A stretch of 64,000 nucleotides of DNA from Pseudolabrys sp. (GCA_017849615.1 JAFIGS010000035.1:1-64000); one strand, 5' to 3'. Positions 1 to 8,654 are shown, counted from the first letter of the stretch. Made by a program: numbers and translations. Notes: generated by a model not told the origin, from the letters alone.

Positions 1-147
1 GGACATCGACCTCCGGCAGGCTTTCGCCCGCCTTCACCGAACCCCCGTCCAGCCATTGAAGGCAGAGCCCCGTAGTGGGCCCGGACGGCTACCCGCGGCC
101 TCCCGGGAGCAGGGTTACGAGCCCCGCCCGCAGGCGCCACATCCTGC
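1..147 (+). ncRNA. ssrS: Probable 6S RNA, 3' portion (5' end outside the window)
   Basis: A GC-rich non-coding stretch with a 3' section (GGGTTACGAGCCCCGCC, then GCAGGCGCCACATC) that resembles the conserved 3' arm of proteobacterial 6S RNA, where GGGTTAC is followed by a GC-rich strand closing the long stem. 6S RNA mimics an open promoter and binds sigma-70 RNA polymerase. Family length is about 160 nt, so the 5' arm would begin just before base 1. The assignment comes from remembered consensus, not from a covariance-model search. The usual neighbours zapA and the formyl-THF cyclo-ligase gene are not seen, and the 3' end is approximate. Confidence 0.45.
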
Positions 148-192
148 TCCGTCATCAAGACGTCTCTAGATGACGTCCCCGGCCGAGCAGGA
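142..192. other. Long imperfect hairpin after the putative 6S RNA
   Basis: TCCTGCTC (142-149) pairs with GAGCAGGA (185-192), and inside it CGTCATC (150-156) pairs perfectly with GATGACG (169-175), leaving a 12-nt loop and a 9-nt 3' bulge. There is no T-run after it. It may be a processing or termination structure of the upstream RNA, or simply an intergenic palindrome. Confidence 0.5.
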
Positions 193-227
193 CGAATGAA
201 CCCTATCCTATGTTAGGAATAACAGTC

Positions 228-248
228 AAGGACTATTTTCTAGTCCTT
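228..248 (+). terminator. Terminator-like hairpin
   Basis: AAGGACTA (228-235) and TAGTCCTT (241-248) form a perfect 8-bp stem around a 5-nt loop, followed by a single extra T. The stem is weak in GC and the T-tract short, so rho-independent termination of the upstream RNA is possible but not certain. Confidence 0.3.
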
Positions 249-249
249 T

Positions 250-357
250 GTCGTCCCGGGCGACTGAGCGCAGCGAAGGAGGCCCGGGACCCATAGCCAC
301 CGCGTCATCCGCATCGCGAACACCGGGGTTATGGGTCCCCGCCTGCGCGGGGACGAC
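250..357. repeat. Intergenic palindromic repeat (GTCGTCCC type)
   Basis: An imperfect inverted repeat: GTCGTCCC at 250-257 matches GGGACGAC at 350-357, and GGGACCCATA at 286-295 matches TATGGGTCCC at 330-339. The middle carries GAGCGCAGCGAAGGAGG and a short unpaired part. Elements of this look are scattered between genes in Bradyrhizobium-related genomes. This one lies past the 3' end of the leftward NUDIX gene. Confidence 0.7.
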
Positions 358-396
358 GCCGAGTCTCCATTCGGGCTACAGGCCACAGGGCCGAGC

Positions 397-903
397 TCAC
401 CACACCTCACTCACCGCGCGGCCCTCGAACACCTCGGCGATGCGGGCGCGGGTGGCGCGGCCGGTATCTTCCGGCAGTTCGTCGATGGCGAAGAAGCCGT
501 GGGCGACGATCTCCCGGTCCGGCACCGGCGGGCTCTCCTGCACGAAATCGCGCACCACATAGAGCATCACGTGGTCGCGCCTCGAGACGCGGTGATTGTG
601 AAACACGCCGTGCAGCGCCGGCTCGCCGGTCAGCTTGATGTTGCCCTCCTCGACCAGTTCGCGGGCCAGCGCCGTCTTGACCGTCTCGCCGGTTTCGACG
701 CCGCCGCCGGGCAGATGCCAGCCGCTGACATAGGAGTGCTTGATCAGGAACACCCGGCCCTGGCCGTCGATGACCATGCCAAAGGCGCCCAGCGTCGCGC
801 CGCGGGCGAAGCGCCAGTAGACGTGAAAAACACGCCGCAACAGCGGCTCGAGGCGGCGGCGCAAGGCGGACAAGCGGCGGTTTCCTTCCCGATTGGCCGC
901 CAA
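397..903 (-). CDS. NUDIX hydrolase
   Basis: 168-residue protein with a Nudix fold from about residue 36 on. The Nudix box spans about residues 67-89 (GG, then E73, then RELVEEGNI). It matches G-x5-E-x7-R-E-U-x-E-E-x-G-U, except that the last consensus glycine is asparagine (N88). The catalytic R81-E82 and E85-E86 remain. Such enzymes hydrolyse a nucleoside diphosphate linked to another moiety, using Mg2+; the substrate here cannot be told. The start is TTG, the first start after an in-frame TAG (909-907). The first 35 residues are Arg-rich and may be an extension. It diverges from mbfA. Confidence 0.85.
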   Translation of the reverse strand: MAANREGNRRLSALRRRLEPLLRRVFHVYWRFARGATLGAFGMVIDGQGRVFLIKHSYVSGWHLPGGGVETGETVKTALARELVEEGNIKLTGEPALHGVFHNHRVSRRDHVMLYVVRDFVQESPPVPDREIVAHGFFAIDELPEDTGRATRARIAEVFEGRAVSEVW

Positions 904-951
904 GTCCTACCAGCGGACCCGCCAAAAGTGAGGCCGTCCGGCCCCTTTATT

Positions 952-968
952 CTTTAGAATTATTCCAA
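952..968. promoter_or_regulatory. Irr box / iron-control-element-like site upstream of mbfA
   Basis: CTTTAGAATTATTCCAA resembles the alphaproteobacterial ICE (TTTAGAA, short spacer, TTCTAAA), the operator of the haem-responsive regulator Irr. The left half TTTAGAA (953-959) is intact and the right half (TTCCAAT) diverges. It lies about 40 bp before the mbfA start, the place expected for Irr repression of mbfA. Confidence 0.45.
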
Positions 969-1006
969 TATATGGGGGCCAGCCACTCCCCCGAAGGACG
1001 CCTCCC

Positions 1007-1966
1007 GTGAAGCAATTTTCCGACCTGACCGAGCAGGAAGTGCTCGCCCTCGCCATTACCAACGAGGAGGAGGACAGCCGCATCTACCGGGGCTTCGCCG
1101 AGGGCCTGCGCGAGCAGTTTCCGGCCTCCGCCAAGGTGTTCGACGAGATGGCCGAGGAGGAAGTGCATCACCGGGCGATGCTCTACGACCTCTACCGCCA
1201 GCGCTTCGGGGAATACCTGCCGCTGATCCGCCGCCAGGACGTGAAGGGCTTCATGCACCCGAAGAAGCCACTGTGGCTGATGCGGCCGCTCGGCCTCGAC
1301 GAAGTGCGCAAGTTCGCCGAGAACATGGAGTTCGAGGCCGAGCGCTTCTACCGCAAGGCCGCCGAGAACGCGCGCGACGCGTCGGTGCGCGAACTGCTGA
1401 TCACGCTCGCCGAAGCCGAGGCCGGCCACGAATCGCTGGCGCACAAGCTCACCGCGAAGATCCTCACCGAGGACGCGCGCGCCGAAGAGCATGAAACCGC
1501 GCGGCGCATGTTCCTGCTGCAATATGTGCAACCGGGTCTCGTCGGGCTGATGGACGGCTCGGTGTCGACGCTGGCGCCGTTGTTCGCGGCCGCCTTCGCC
1601 ACGCACAACACCTGGGAGACGTTTCTGGTCGGCATGGCCGCTTCCGTCGGCGCCGGCATCTCGATGGGCTTTGCCGAGGCCTTGTCCGACGACGGCTCGC
1701 TCACCGGGCGCGGCGCGCCGTGGCTGCGCGGCCTCGTCTCCGGCCTGATGACCACCATCGGCGGCGTCGGCCACGCACTGCCTTATCTCATTCCCGATTT
1801 CTATATAGCGACCGTCGTCTCCGTGATCGTGGTCGCCATCGAACTCGCGGTGATCTCGTGGATCCGCTACAAATACATGGACACGCCGTTTCTCAAGGCC
1901 GCGTTCCAGATCGTGGTCGGCGGCGTCCTGGTGTTCCTCTCAGGCATCTTGATCGGGAGTTCGTGA
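1007..1966 (+). CDS. mbfA: Membrane-bound ferritin MbfA (ferritin-like domain fused to VIT1/CCC1 domain)
   Basis: 319-residue protein that couples iron binding to iron export across the inner membrane. The N-terminal ferritin-like domain (about residues 1-165) has acidic and His clusters suited to a di-iron site: EEED at 20-23, EEEVHH at 50-55, EAEAGHE at 136-142. The C-terminal part (about 175-319) is a VIT1/CCC1-type membrane domain with a TM segment starting near 181 and three or four more after it. The start is GTG with GAAGGA (993-998) ahead of it. In Bradyrhizobium and Agrobacterium, MbfA protects against iron and peroxide stress and is controlled by Irr; the upstream ICE-like site fits that. 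Confidence 0.9.
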   Translation: MKQFSDLTEQEVLALAITNEEEDSRIYRGFAEGLREQFPASAKVFDEMAEEEVHHRAMLYDLYRQRFGEYLPLIRRQDVKGFMHPKKPLWLMRPLGLDEVRKFAENMEFEAERFYRKAAENARDASVRELLITLAEAEAGHESLAHKLTAKILTEDARAEEHETARRMFLLQYVQPGLVGLMDGSVSTLAPLFAAAFATHNTWETFLVGMAASVGAGISMGFAEALSDDGSLTGRGAPWLRGLVSGLMTTIGGVGHALPYLIPDFYIATVVSVIVVAIELAVISWIRYKYMDTPFLKAAFQIVVGGVLVFLSGILIGSS

Positions 1967-1999
1967 CGGCGGGCCGGCCGGCGTGCTTTACAGGGCGGC

Positions 2000-2875
2000 A
2001 TGCCCTTCACTCTCGCCCACCTCTCCGACATACACCTTGCGCCGTTGCCGCCGGCGCATGTGCTCGACCTCGGCTCCAAGCGCATCACCGGTTATCTGAA
2101 CTGGCAGCGCAAGCGCCGCTTCGTGCATGACCCGGCGGTGCTGGGCTCGATCGTCGCCGACCTCAAGGCGCAGGCGCCCGACCACGTCGCCGTCACGGGC
2201 GACATCGCCAATATCGGGCTGGAGGCGGAATATGCCGCTGGTCGCGGCTTTCTCGACGCGCTGGGCAAGCCCGAGGCCGTAAGCTTCGTGCCCGGCAATC
2301 ACGACATCTATGTCACTGAGTGCGCGGGCTTTGCCGCGCGCGCCTGGGGCCCGTTCATGGCCGGCGACGACGGCGAGACCTTTCCCTATGTGCGGCGGCG
2401 CGGACCGCTGGCGATCATCGGGCTTTCCACCGGCGTGCCGACCGCACCGTTCCAGGCCACCGGCGAGCTCGGCAGCCAGATCGGCGCGCTCGGTGCCCTG
2501 CTCGATCGCGCACGGGCCGACAATCTGTTTCGCGTCGTTCTGATCCATCATCCGCCCGTGAGCGAGTCGCCGGCTTACAAGCGGCTGACCGATGCGGACG
2601 CCTTCATGCGCGTCGTCGCGCGGCACGGCGCCGACCTGATCCTGCACGGCCATGATCACCGCGACATGCTGAACTACATCGAAGGACCGGATGGCGCGCG
2701 CGTGCCCGCGGTCGGTGTGCCGTCGGCCTCGTCAAGGCCGGGCATGGACAAGGATGACCCGGCCTATCACCTCTATCGCATCGACGGCGCACCAGGCGCG
2801 TGGCGCTGCGAAATGGTGGTGCGGGGGATGGATGAGGATGGGGTGGTGAAGGAAGTGAAGCGAGCGGTGCTTTAA
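2000..2875 (+). CDS. Calcineurin-like metallophosphoesterase
   Basis: 291-residue phosphodiesterase-family protein with all the metal-binding blocks of the fold: D10-x-H12 (HLSDIH), GD at about 67-68, GNHD at about 99-102, a HH pair in IHHPP near residue 177, and HGHDH near residue 215. These bind two metal ions that activate water for phosphoester hydrolysis. The substrate is unknown; the architecture recalls cyclic-nucleotide phosphodiesterase (CpdA/Icc)-like enzymes. It follows mbfA by 33 bp on the same strand and may be cotranscribed. Its 3' end overlaps the convergent gene by 4 bp. Confidence 0.85.
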   Translation: MPFTLAHLSDIHLAPLPPAHVLDLGSKRITGYLNWQRKRRFVHDPAVLGSIVADLKAQAPDHVAVTGDIANIGLEAEYAAGRGFLDALGKPEAVSFVPGNHDIYVTECAGFAARAWGPFMAGDDGETFPYVRRRGPLAIIGLSTGVPTAPFQATGELGSQIGALGALLDRARADNLFRVVLIHHPPVSESPAYKRLTDADAFMRVVARHGADLILHGHDHRDMLNYIEGPDGARVPAVGVPSASSRPGMDKDDPAYHLYRIDGAPGAWRCEMVVRGMDEDGVVKEVKRAVL

Positions 2876-3447
2876 GGCACCGGCGCGGTGAGCAGCGCCC
2901 AGGTGAACAGCACGGCCACCGCGACCACTGCCCCGTACACGAACATGCGCAGGCCGCGCAGGCGGCCGCGGCGCTGTTCGTCGTCGATGGTCTTGAGCGT
3001 CGCCGCCTGACCGAACGGCACATCGTCGGTGAGCGCGCGCTCGCGCTCCAGGAGACGCCGCGCGACGTAGCGCGTCACCGCCGACACCATCTCCGCCAGG
3101 TCGTAGCTTTCGGCCAGCACGGCGCGGCCGTAGCGGGTATCCTGGACGAAACGGTACTGGCGCTTGTCGCGGCCCATTTCGACATGGGCGACGACGTCGA
3201 CCCAGAGCCGCGGCGTCTCGCCCTGGCTCACACCGCGGTCGAACAGTTCGACGTCTTTCGGAATCTCGGCGAACAGCGGGTCGAGCGCTTCGTTCAGCAG
3301 CTCCAGCCGCGCCACCTCGGCATCGCGCAAATCGACAATGACGGCGGAACGCTCGGCAGCCTCGATGCGCGCCTCGCGCATGGCCTCCTTGAGCGGCGTC
3401 GGCGGAACCGTCGGCTCGGACTCAGGCTTTTTGCGGCGTCCCCACAT
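2872..3447 (-). CDS. Conserved hypothetical protein with C-terminal membrane anchor
   Basis: 191 residues. The N-terminus is charged and Pro-rich (WGRRKKPE), followed by a long, probably helical soluble domain rich in Glu/Arg. There is one clear hydrophobic segment at about 170-188 (GAVVAVAVLFTWALL) just before the C-terminus, so it looks like a tail-anchored cytosolic protein. I recognise no catalytic motif and no named family. It is convergent with the metallophosphoesterase, overlapping it by 4 bp. Confidence 0.7.
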   Translation of the reverse strand: MWGRRKKPESEPTVPPTPLKEAMREARIEAAERSAVIVDLRDAEVARLELLNEALDPLFAEIPKDVELFDRGVSQGETPRLWVDVVAHVEMGRDKRQYRFVQDTRYGRAVLAESYDLAEMVSAVTRYVARRLLERERALTDDVPFGQAATLKTIDDEQRRGRLRGLRMFVYGAVVAVAVLFTWALLTAPVP

Positions 3448-3528
3448 CGCCCCCTTCTAGCAGGCCGCACGAAGCCGGCAAAGGGAGAAAGTTAAGCTTT
3501 TTCAACACCATTGATGGTTGGCCAAAGG

Positions 3529-4317
3529 TTAATTGCGGGGTTTCACCCCATATTGGCGCGCCCAGCCCAGGCTGTCCTCGGTCCGCGGCGTCGAAGGCAT
3601 GTATTCGCAGCCCACCCAGTGCGCGTAGCCGAGCCGGTCGATCTCGGCAAAAACGTAGGGGTAGTTGATCTCGCCATCCTCGTTCGGCTCGTGGCGCACC
3701 GGCACCTGCGAGCACTGGATGTGGCCGATCAGGGGCTGATATTTCCTGAAGCGCTCGATGATGTCGCCGCCGACGATCTGAACGTGGAAGAAATCGTACT
3801 GCATGAAGACATTGTCGCTGCCGACCCGCGCGATGATGTCGGCGGCGTGCTCGACCTCGTAGAGAAAATAGTTCGGCACGCTGCGGTGGTTGATCGGCTC
3901 GATATAGAGCCTGATGTTCCTCGCCGCGGCCTCATCGGCGGCGCGCTTGAGGTTGTCCACGAACACATCTTCCGCTTCGCGGCGCTGCGCCGGCGTCACC
4001 AGGCCGGCGAGACAGTGGATCGCGAGGCCATCCACCTTCGCGACATAATCGAGAGTCTGCGCAAAGGCCGCGCGCCACTCGTCCTGCCGCCCCGGCAGCG
4101 CGCCGAGGCCGAACTCACCCTCGCCGCCCTGCGGCGTGTTGATGCCGAGCACCTTGAGATTGTTGCGCGTCGCGGCGCGACGATAGTCGGCGGCGCTGAC
4201 GCCATCGGGGAAGCGGCCCTCGATCGCGGTGAAGCCGGCCGCCGCCGCCGCGTCGATGCGCTCGATCAGCGGGCGCTCCTTGAACAGGTAGTCGATGTGA
4301 GCGGAAAACCGCGGCAT
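3529..4317 (-). CDS. hyi: Hydroxypyruvate isomerase (TIM-barrel, xylose-isomerase-like)
   Basis: 262-residue protein of the Hyi family, which interconverts hydroxypyruvate and tartronate semialdehyde. It shows the family pattern: N-terminal FSAHIDYLF, IEGRFPDG, LYIEPINHRSVPNYFL with a metal-binding Glu, MQYDFFHVQI, and a C-terminal WVGCEYMPS. The reading frame stays open far upstream, but the homologous part begins at ATG 4317, preceded by GGGGAGAGG. It diverges from the dehydrogenase at 4426; together they suggest C3/C4 hydroxy-acid metabolism (hydroxypyruvate, tartrate). Confidence 0.88.
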   Translation of the reverse strand: MPRFSAHIDYLFKERPLIERIDAAAAAGFTAIEGRFPDGVSAADYRRAATRNNLKVLGINTPQGGEGEFGLGALPGRQDEWRAAFAQTLDYVAKVDGLAIHCLAGLVTPAQRREAEDVFVDNLKRAADEAAARNIRLYIEPINHRSVPNYFLYEVEHAADIIARVGSDNVFMQYDFFHVQIVGGDIIERFRKYQPLIGHIQCSQVPVRHEPNEDGEINYPYVFAEIDRLGYAHWVGCEYMPSTPRTEDSLGWARQYGVKPRN

Positions 4318-4425
4318 GCCTCTCCCCTTATCCTCGCCTCTTGCGCCCGTCCCTTGAGCCGTATTCATTAGCGGGCAAACTACCGTCCAAGCGCCGCAAA
4401 GGCCACCCGTATCGAGGAACGCCGC

Positions 4426-5511
4426 ATGTCCGCCAATTCCGCCTTCCATGTCTGCGTGCTGCCGGGCGACGGCATCGGCCACGAGGTGATGAAGCCGGCG
4501 CTCGATGTGCTGCGCCGTGTCGAGGAGACGACGCCGAGCCTCAAATTTCGTTTTTCGGAAGCGCCGGCCGGAGCCGAGGAATACAAGGCGACCGGCAAGT
4601 CGATGTCGGACGCCACGGTGAAGCTCGCCGGCGAGGCCGACGCCATTCTGCTCGGGGCCTGCGGCATGCCGAGCATCCGCTATCCCGACGGCACCGAGAT
4701 CATGCCGCAGGTCGAACTGCGCTTCATTTACGACCTCTATGCCGGCGTGCGACCGGCACGGCTGGTGCCGGGCGTGCCCTCGCCGATCGTCGGCGCACAT
4801 GAGCATGGCATCGACTTCGTGCTGGTCCGGGAATCGACCGAGGGTCTGTTCGCATCGATGGGCAAGGGCGTCACCACCAACGATGAAGCGCGCGAGACGC
4901 TCGTCGTCACGCGCAAGACCACCGAGCGATTGTTCGATTTCTGCCTGCGCCTTGCGCAGCGCCGCAAGATGCGCGGCAAGCCCGGCCGGCTGACGCTCGT
5001 GGACAAGGCCAATGTCTTCAAGGCGTTCAACTGGCAGCGTACGATCTTCGACGAACGCAAGGCCAAGTTTCCCGATGTCGCGACCGACAAGCTTTATGTC
5101 GACGCCTGTGCCGCCATAATGGTGAAGAAGCCGTGGGACTTCGACGTCATGGTGATGGAGAACATGTTCGGCGACATTCTCTCCGATCTCGCCGCCGGCC
5201 TGATCGGCGGCCTCGGCATGGCGCCGTCGGCGGATATCGGCGACACCCATGCGGTGTTTCAGCCCTGCCACGGCACCGCGCCGGACATCATGGGACAGGG
5301 CAAGGCCAATCCAACCGCGATGATTTTGTCCGCCGCGATGATGCTCGACTGGCTCGCCGACAAGCACGACCACCAGCCGGCCGCCGAAGCGGCGCAGCGC
5401 ATCGAGCAGGCTGTCGACGATGCCTATCGCAGCGGGCTCAAGCCGATGGAGTATGGCGGCGGCGACGGAACCGCGGCGATATCGAAGGCGGTGATGACGG
5501 CGCTGGGGTAG
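4426..5511 (+). CDS. Isocitrate/isopropylmalate-type dehydrogenase (tartrate or D-malate dehydrogenase-like)
   Basis: 361-residue beta-decarboxylating dehydrogenase. Visible features are the N-terminal LPGDGIGHEV, the substrate Arg region VRPARLVPG, VRESTEGLFAS, DKANVFKA, DACAAIMVKKPW, ENMFGDILSDLAAGL (metal-binding Asp), and the C-terminal GTAPDIMGQGKANP that binds NAD(P). The family includes 3-isopropylmalate, isocitrate, tartrate and D-malate dehydrogenases. Lack of leu neighbours, the divergent hyi and the following TRAP transporter favour an organic-acid catabolic role such as tartrate, but the substrate is inference. Confidence 0.8.
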   Translation: MSANSAFHVCVLPGDGIGHEVMKPALDVLRRVEETTPSLKFRFSEAPAGAEEYKATGKSMSDATVKLAGEADAILLGACGMPSIRYPDGTEIMPQVELRFIYDLYAGVRPARLVPGVPSPIVGAHEHGIDFVLVRESTEGLFASMGKGVTTNDEARETLVVTRKTTERLFDFCLRLAQRRKMRGKPGRLTLVDKANVFKAFNWQRTIFDERKAKFPDVATDKLYVDACAAIMVKKPWDFDVMVMENMFGDILSDLAAGLIGGLGMAPSADIGDTHAVFQPCHGTAPDIMGQGKANPTAMILSAAMMLDWLADKHDHQPAAEAAQRIEQAVDDAYRSGLKPMEYGGGDGTAAISKAVMTALG

Positions 5512-5705
5512 CTGCCGCGCCGCGATGCACGCGACGATGGGCCGTCGCCCGCATTCGCCGTGCACGATTTCCGTTATCCGAAAAACGTTTGCACGAATGG
5601 CTTTGCACTGACGTCTGCCACCGCCTACGCTGCCCCACAGAGAACCAGATCCGGCGGCGCTTCCAGCCCGCGCGACAGACCGGATCGGCAGGGAGGAGAA
5701 AAACC

Positions 5706-6683
5706 ATGTCGATTGAAATGTCGATCTCGACACGTTCCGGTGTCGCCCGTTTTGCCCGCACAACACTCGGCGCCGTTGCCGCGCTGACGCTCACCGCGTC
5801 CGCGGCCTGGTCGCAGGCCTATGGCATCTACAGCATGCCGGCCGGCACGCTGAGCCACACCACCGCGTCCGCCATCGCCAAGGTGCTCAAGGAAAAAGGC
5901 GGCATGAACATGCTGGTGCAGCCGACCGCCGGCGAAACCACGCTGCTGCCGCTGCTCGCCCGCGGCGAAGGCGAACTCGGCATTGCCAACATCTTCGAGA
6001 CCGAAATCGCCGCCAAGGCCTATCCGGACCTGCGCGTCGTCGGCTCGCTGCATTCCCTGCGCGGCGCCTTCTGGGTGCGCAAGGATTCGCCGATGAAGAC
6101 CATCGCCGATCTCAAGGGCAAGCGCGTGGTGCTCGGCTTCTCGGCGATGCGGACGATCGACCCGCTGGTGAAAGCCATTCTCGCCACCGGCGGCCTGACC
6201 GAAGCCGACATCAAGCCGGTGCTGGTGCCGAACGTCGTACGCGGCGCCGAAGACTTCGCCAACGGCTCGGCCGACATGTTCTTCTTCGCCTTCGGCGGCG
6301 CCAAGGTGCGCGAAGTCGACGCCACCGTCGGCGGCATCCGCGCCCTGACCATCCCGAAGGAAGGCATGACCGCGGCGCAGAAGATCGTGCCCGAAGGCTA
6401 TCTCACCCCCGCCGCGCCCTCGCCGTTCTTCGTCGGCGTCGAGCAGCCGACGGAAGTCTACACCTGGGACAACATGCTGCTGACCAACGCCAAGGTGAAG
6501 GACGAGGTCGTCTACAAGATGATCGAGGTCATGGAAGCCAACAAGAGCGAACTCGTCGCGGTGCAGCCGGCGCTGCGCGATTTCGACGCCAAGAAGCTCT
6601 ACAAGACCTACAAGATTCCTTATCACCCCGGCGCCTTGAAGTATTTCAAGGATCACAAGATCGAGGCGACGAAGGTCGAGTGA
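5706..6683 (+). CDS. TAXI-family TRAP transporter solute-binding protein
   Basis: 325-residue periplasmic binding protein. A Sec signal peptide covers about residues 1-37 (Arg-rich start, hydrophobic core LGAVAALTLTASA, cleavage near AWS-QA). The mature part has the TAXI-type opening (YGIYSMPAGTLSH) and two-lobe PBP blocks such as LKGKRVVLGFSAMRT. The start is ATG 5706 behind GGGAGGAG; the frame is open further upstream but has no better start. It is separated by 7 bp from the permease. The ligand is unknown; TAXI systems commonly carry carboxylates. Confidence 0.9.
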   Translation: MSIEMSISTRSGVARFARTTLGAVAALTLTASAAWSQAYGIYSMPAGTLSHTTASAIAKVLKEKGGMNMLVQPTAGETTLLPLLARGEGELGIANIFETEIAAKAYPDLRVVGSLHSLRGAFWVRKDSPMKTIADLKGKRVVLGFSAMRTIDPLVKAILATGGLTEADIKPVLVPNVVRGAEDFANGSADMFFFAFGGAKVREVDATVGGIRALTIPKEGMTAAQKIVPEGYLTPAAPSPFFVGVEQPTEVYTWDNMLLTNAKVKDEVVYKMIEVMEANKSELVAVQPALRDFDAKKLYKTYKIPYHPGALKYFKDHKIEATKVE

Positions 6684-6690
6684 GCATCAG

Positions 6691-8646
6691 GTGAGCGATA
6701 ATCGCGCCATCGACGAAGCGGCCGGCCCAGCGCCGGCTGCCTCACCTTCCGCTCGCTGGGCCACCGATATCCTGCAAGCGCTGCTGCTCGCCTGCGTTGT
6801 TGGCTGGGTGCTCGACCTGCCGCGCAAATTCCTCGGTATGTCGTTCTATACCGAGCAACTGCTCGTCGTCTGCCTCGGCCTGGCCCTGGCGCTGTCGTTC
6901 ATCACCGCCCGCTACGAGCGCGCCGTCATCGGCTGGAGCGGCGCGGTACTGGCGCTGGTGATCTGCGGCTATATCGCCGTCCGCTACGAGGAACTGACGC
7001 TCTCGATCGCGCTGCTGCCGGCCGAAGGCATCATCGGCAGCGCCATCCTCGTTTTGCTGGTGCTGGAAGCGACGCGCCGCTCGGCCGGCGGCGTGCTGAT
7101 CGTCGTCATTCTCGTCATCTCGGCCTATGTGTTCATCGGCCCTCACATGCCGGGCGATTTCGCGACGCGCGCGGTCGCGCCGGAACGACTGCTGGTTTAT
7201 TACGGCCTCGACACCAATGCCATCATCGGCAACATCCTGTCGGTCGCGGTGCTGATCGTCGTGCCCTTCACGCTGATGGGCCAGGTGCTCGGCCGCACCG
7301 GTGGCGCGGCTTATTTCGCTGATCTCGCAATGTCCGGCATGGGCAGCTTCCGCGGTGGCGCCGCCAAGATCGCCGTGGTCGGCTCCGGCCTGTTCGGGCT
7401 GATCTCCGGCGCGGCGGTCTCGAACGTGATGGCCGTCGGCATCGTCACCATTCCGCTGATGTCGCGCTCGGGCTTCTCGCGCACCCGCGCCGCGGCGATC
7501 GAAGCCGTCGGCTCGACCGGCGGCCAGCTGATGCCGCCGGTGATGGGAGCGGCCGCCTTCCTGATGGCGGAATTTCTGCAGGTGCCTTATGGCGCCGTGG
7601 CGCTCGCCGCCTTCATTCCGGCGCTGCTCTATTACATCGCCTTGTTCGTGCACGTCGATCTCGAGGCGGCCAAGCACAAGATCGGCGCCGCGCAGGTCGA
7701 AGAAATACCAGCCTTCACCACGGTGCTGAAATCGGGCTGGCATTTCCCGATCCCGCTGATCTTCCTCATCGCCACTTTGGCCTGGCCGGAATTCTTCCAG
7801 ATCCCGATCGAGCGCGCCGCCGTCTATTCGACCGGCCTTCTCATCGTGCTGTCGCTCATGTTCGGCTATCGCGGCAAACGCGTCACTCCAGGCGAAATGC
7901 TGCGCGCCGTACTCGACACCGGACGCGCCGCGCTGGATATCATATTGATCGGCGCCGCCGCCGGCATGGTGGTCGGCGCGCTCAACATCTCCGGTATCTC
8001 CTTCGGCCTGACGCTGCAGCTCATCGCCATCGCCGGCGAGAACCTGTTCGTGCTGCTGCTCCTGACCGCGATCATCTCGATCATCCTCGGCATGGGCATG
8101 CCGACGGTCAGCGTCTATGTGCTCACGGCTTCGCTGCTGGCGCCGTCGATCATCAAGCTCGGCGTGTCGCCGATGGCGGCGCATATGTTCGTGATGTATT
8201 TCGGCATGTTGTCGATGATCACGCCGCCCGTGGCGATCGCCGCCTATGCCGCGGCCAACATCGCGCGGGTGCCGGGCTGGAACGCCGGCTGGATGGCCGT
8301 GGTTGTGGGATGGAGCACGTTCTTCATCCCGTTCCTGTTCGTCACCCAGCCATCGCTGCTGTTCGACGGCACCTGGCTGGAGATCGTCTGGAACCTGTCG
8401 CGCAACGTGCTCGGCATCGTGGTCGGCACAGCCGCCATTGTCGGCTTCATGTTCGCGCCGGTTACGGGCGCCCTGCGCCTCGGCTTCGGCGTGGCGGCCA
8501 TCGCCATCCTGCTGCCGCCGAATATCTTTGCCGGCTCGCAGTGGATCGACTTTGCCGGCCTCGGCGCGGCGGCTGCGTTGATGGCGCTCAACTGGACGCA
8601 GGCCCGCGCGCAAAAGCAAACGGCTCCGCAGACGGCGGCGCCGTAG
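6691..8646 (+). CDS. TRAP transporter fused permease (4TM + 12TM)
   Basis: 651-residue integral membrane protein, the fused small-plus-large permease type that pairs with TAXI binding proteins. Hydrophobic segments run almost throughout. Signature blocks include SGSGLFGLISGAAVSN-like text near residue 230, STGGQLMPPVMGAAAF near 273 and LGMGMPTVSVYVL near 468, then GMLSMITPPVAIAAYAAA near 508. It uses an ion gradient to import the substrate handed over by the upstream binding protein. The start is GTG 6691. It is followed by a palindromic repeat and then convergent genes. Confidence 0.92.
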   Translation: MSDNRAIDEAAGPAPAASPSARWATDILQALLLACVVGWVLDLPRKFLGMSFYTEQLLVVCLGLALALSFITARYERAVIGWSGAVLALVICGYIAVRYEELTLSIALLPAEGIIGSAILVLLVLEATRRSAGGVLIVVILVISAYVFIGPHMPGDFATRAVAPERLLVYYGLDTNAIIGNILSVAVLIVVPFTLMGQVLGRTGGAAYFADLAMSGMGSFRGGAAKIAVVGSGLFGLISGAAVSNVMAVGIVTIPLMSRSGFSRTRAAAIEAVGSTGGQLMPPVMGAAAFLMAEFLQVPYGAVALAAFIPALLYYIALFVHVDLEAAKHKIGAAQVEEIPAFTTVLKSGWHFPIPLIFLIATLAWPEFFQIPIERAAVYSTGLLIVLSLMFGYRGKRVTPGEMLRAVLDTGRAALDIILIGAAAGMVVGALNISGISFGLTLQLIAIAGENLFVLLLLTAIISIILGMGMPTVSVYVLTASLLAPSIIKLGVSPMAAHMFVMYFGMLSMITPPVAIAAYAAANIARVPGWNAGWMAVVVGWSTFFIPFLFVTQPSLLFDGTWLEIVWNLSRNVLGIVVGTAAIVGFMFAPVTGALRLGFGVAAIAILLPPNIFAGSQWIDFAGLGAAAALMALNWTQARAQKQTAPQTAAP

Positions 8647-8654
8647 GTTTCATC

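Noticed and set aside
331-957. 208-codon rightward ORF opposite the NUDIX gene
   Set aside because: The opposite frame encodes a complete Nudix box with catalytic residues; this one is a shadow of high GC with no recognisable motif.
5588-5608. Direct repeat TTTGCAC (5588-5594 and 5602-5608) before the TRAP binding protein
   Set aside because: Two short copies 14 bp apart may be a regulatory site, but nothing else supports it.
5133-5705. Upstream extension of the TAXI binding protein frame
   Set aside because: It lies in another frame of the dehydrogenase gene. The signal peptide and RBS define the start at 5706.
3529-5766. 745-codon leftward ORF
   Set aside because: Only the last 262 codons, from ATG 4317, are hydroxypyruvate isomerase. 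The rest is antisense to the dehydrogenase and the TRAP binding protein.
6742-8619. 625-codon leftward ORF opposite the TRAP permease
   Set aside because: Composition is His/Arg/Asp-rich, as expected for the complement of a membrane protein. The other strand has all permease motifs.
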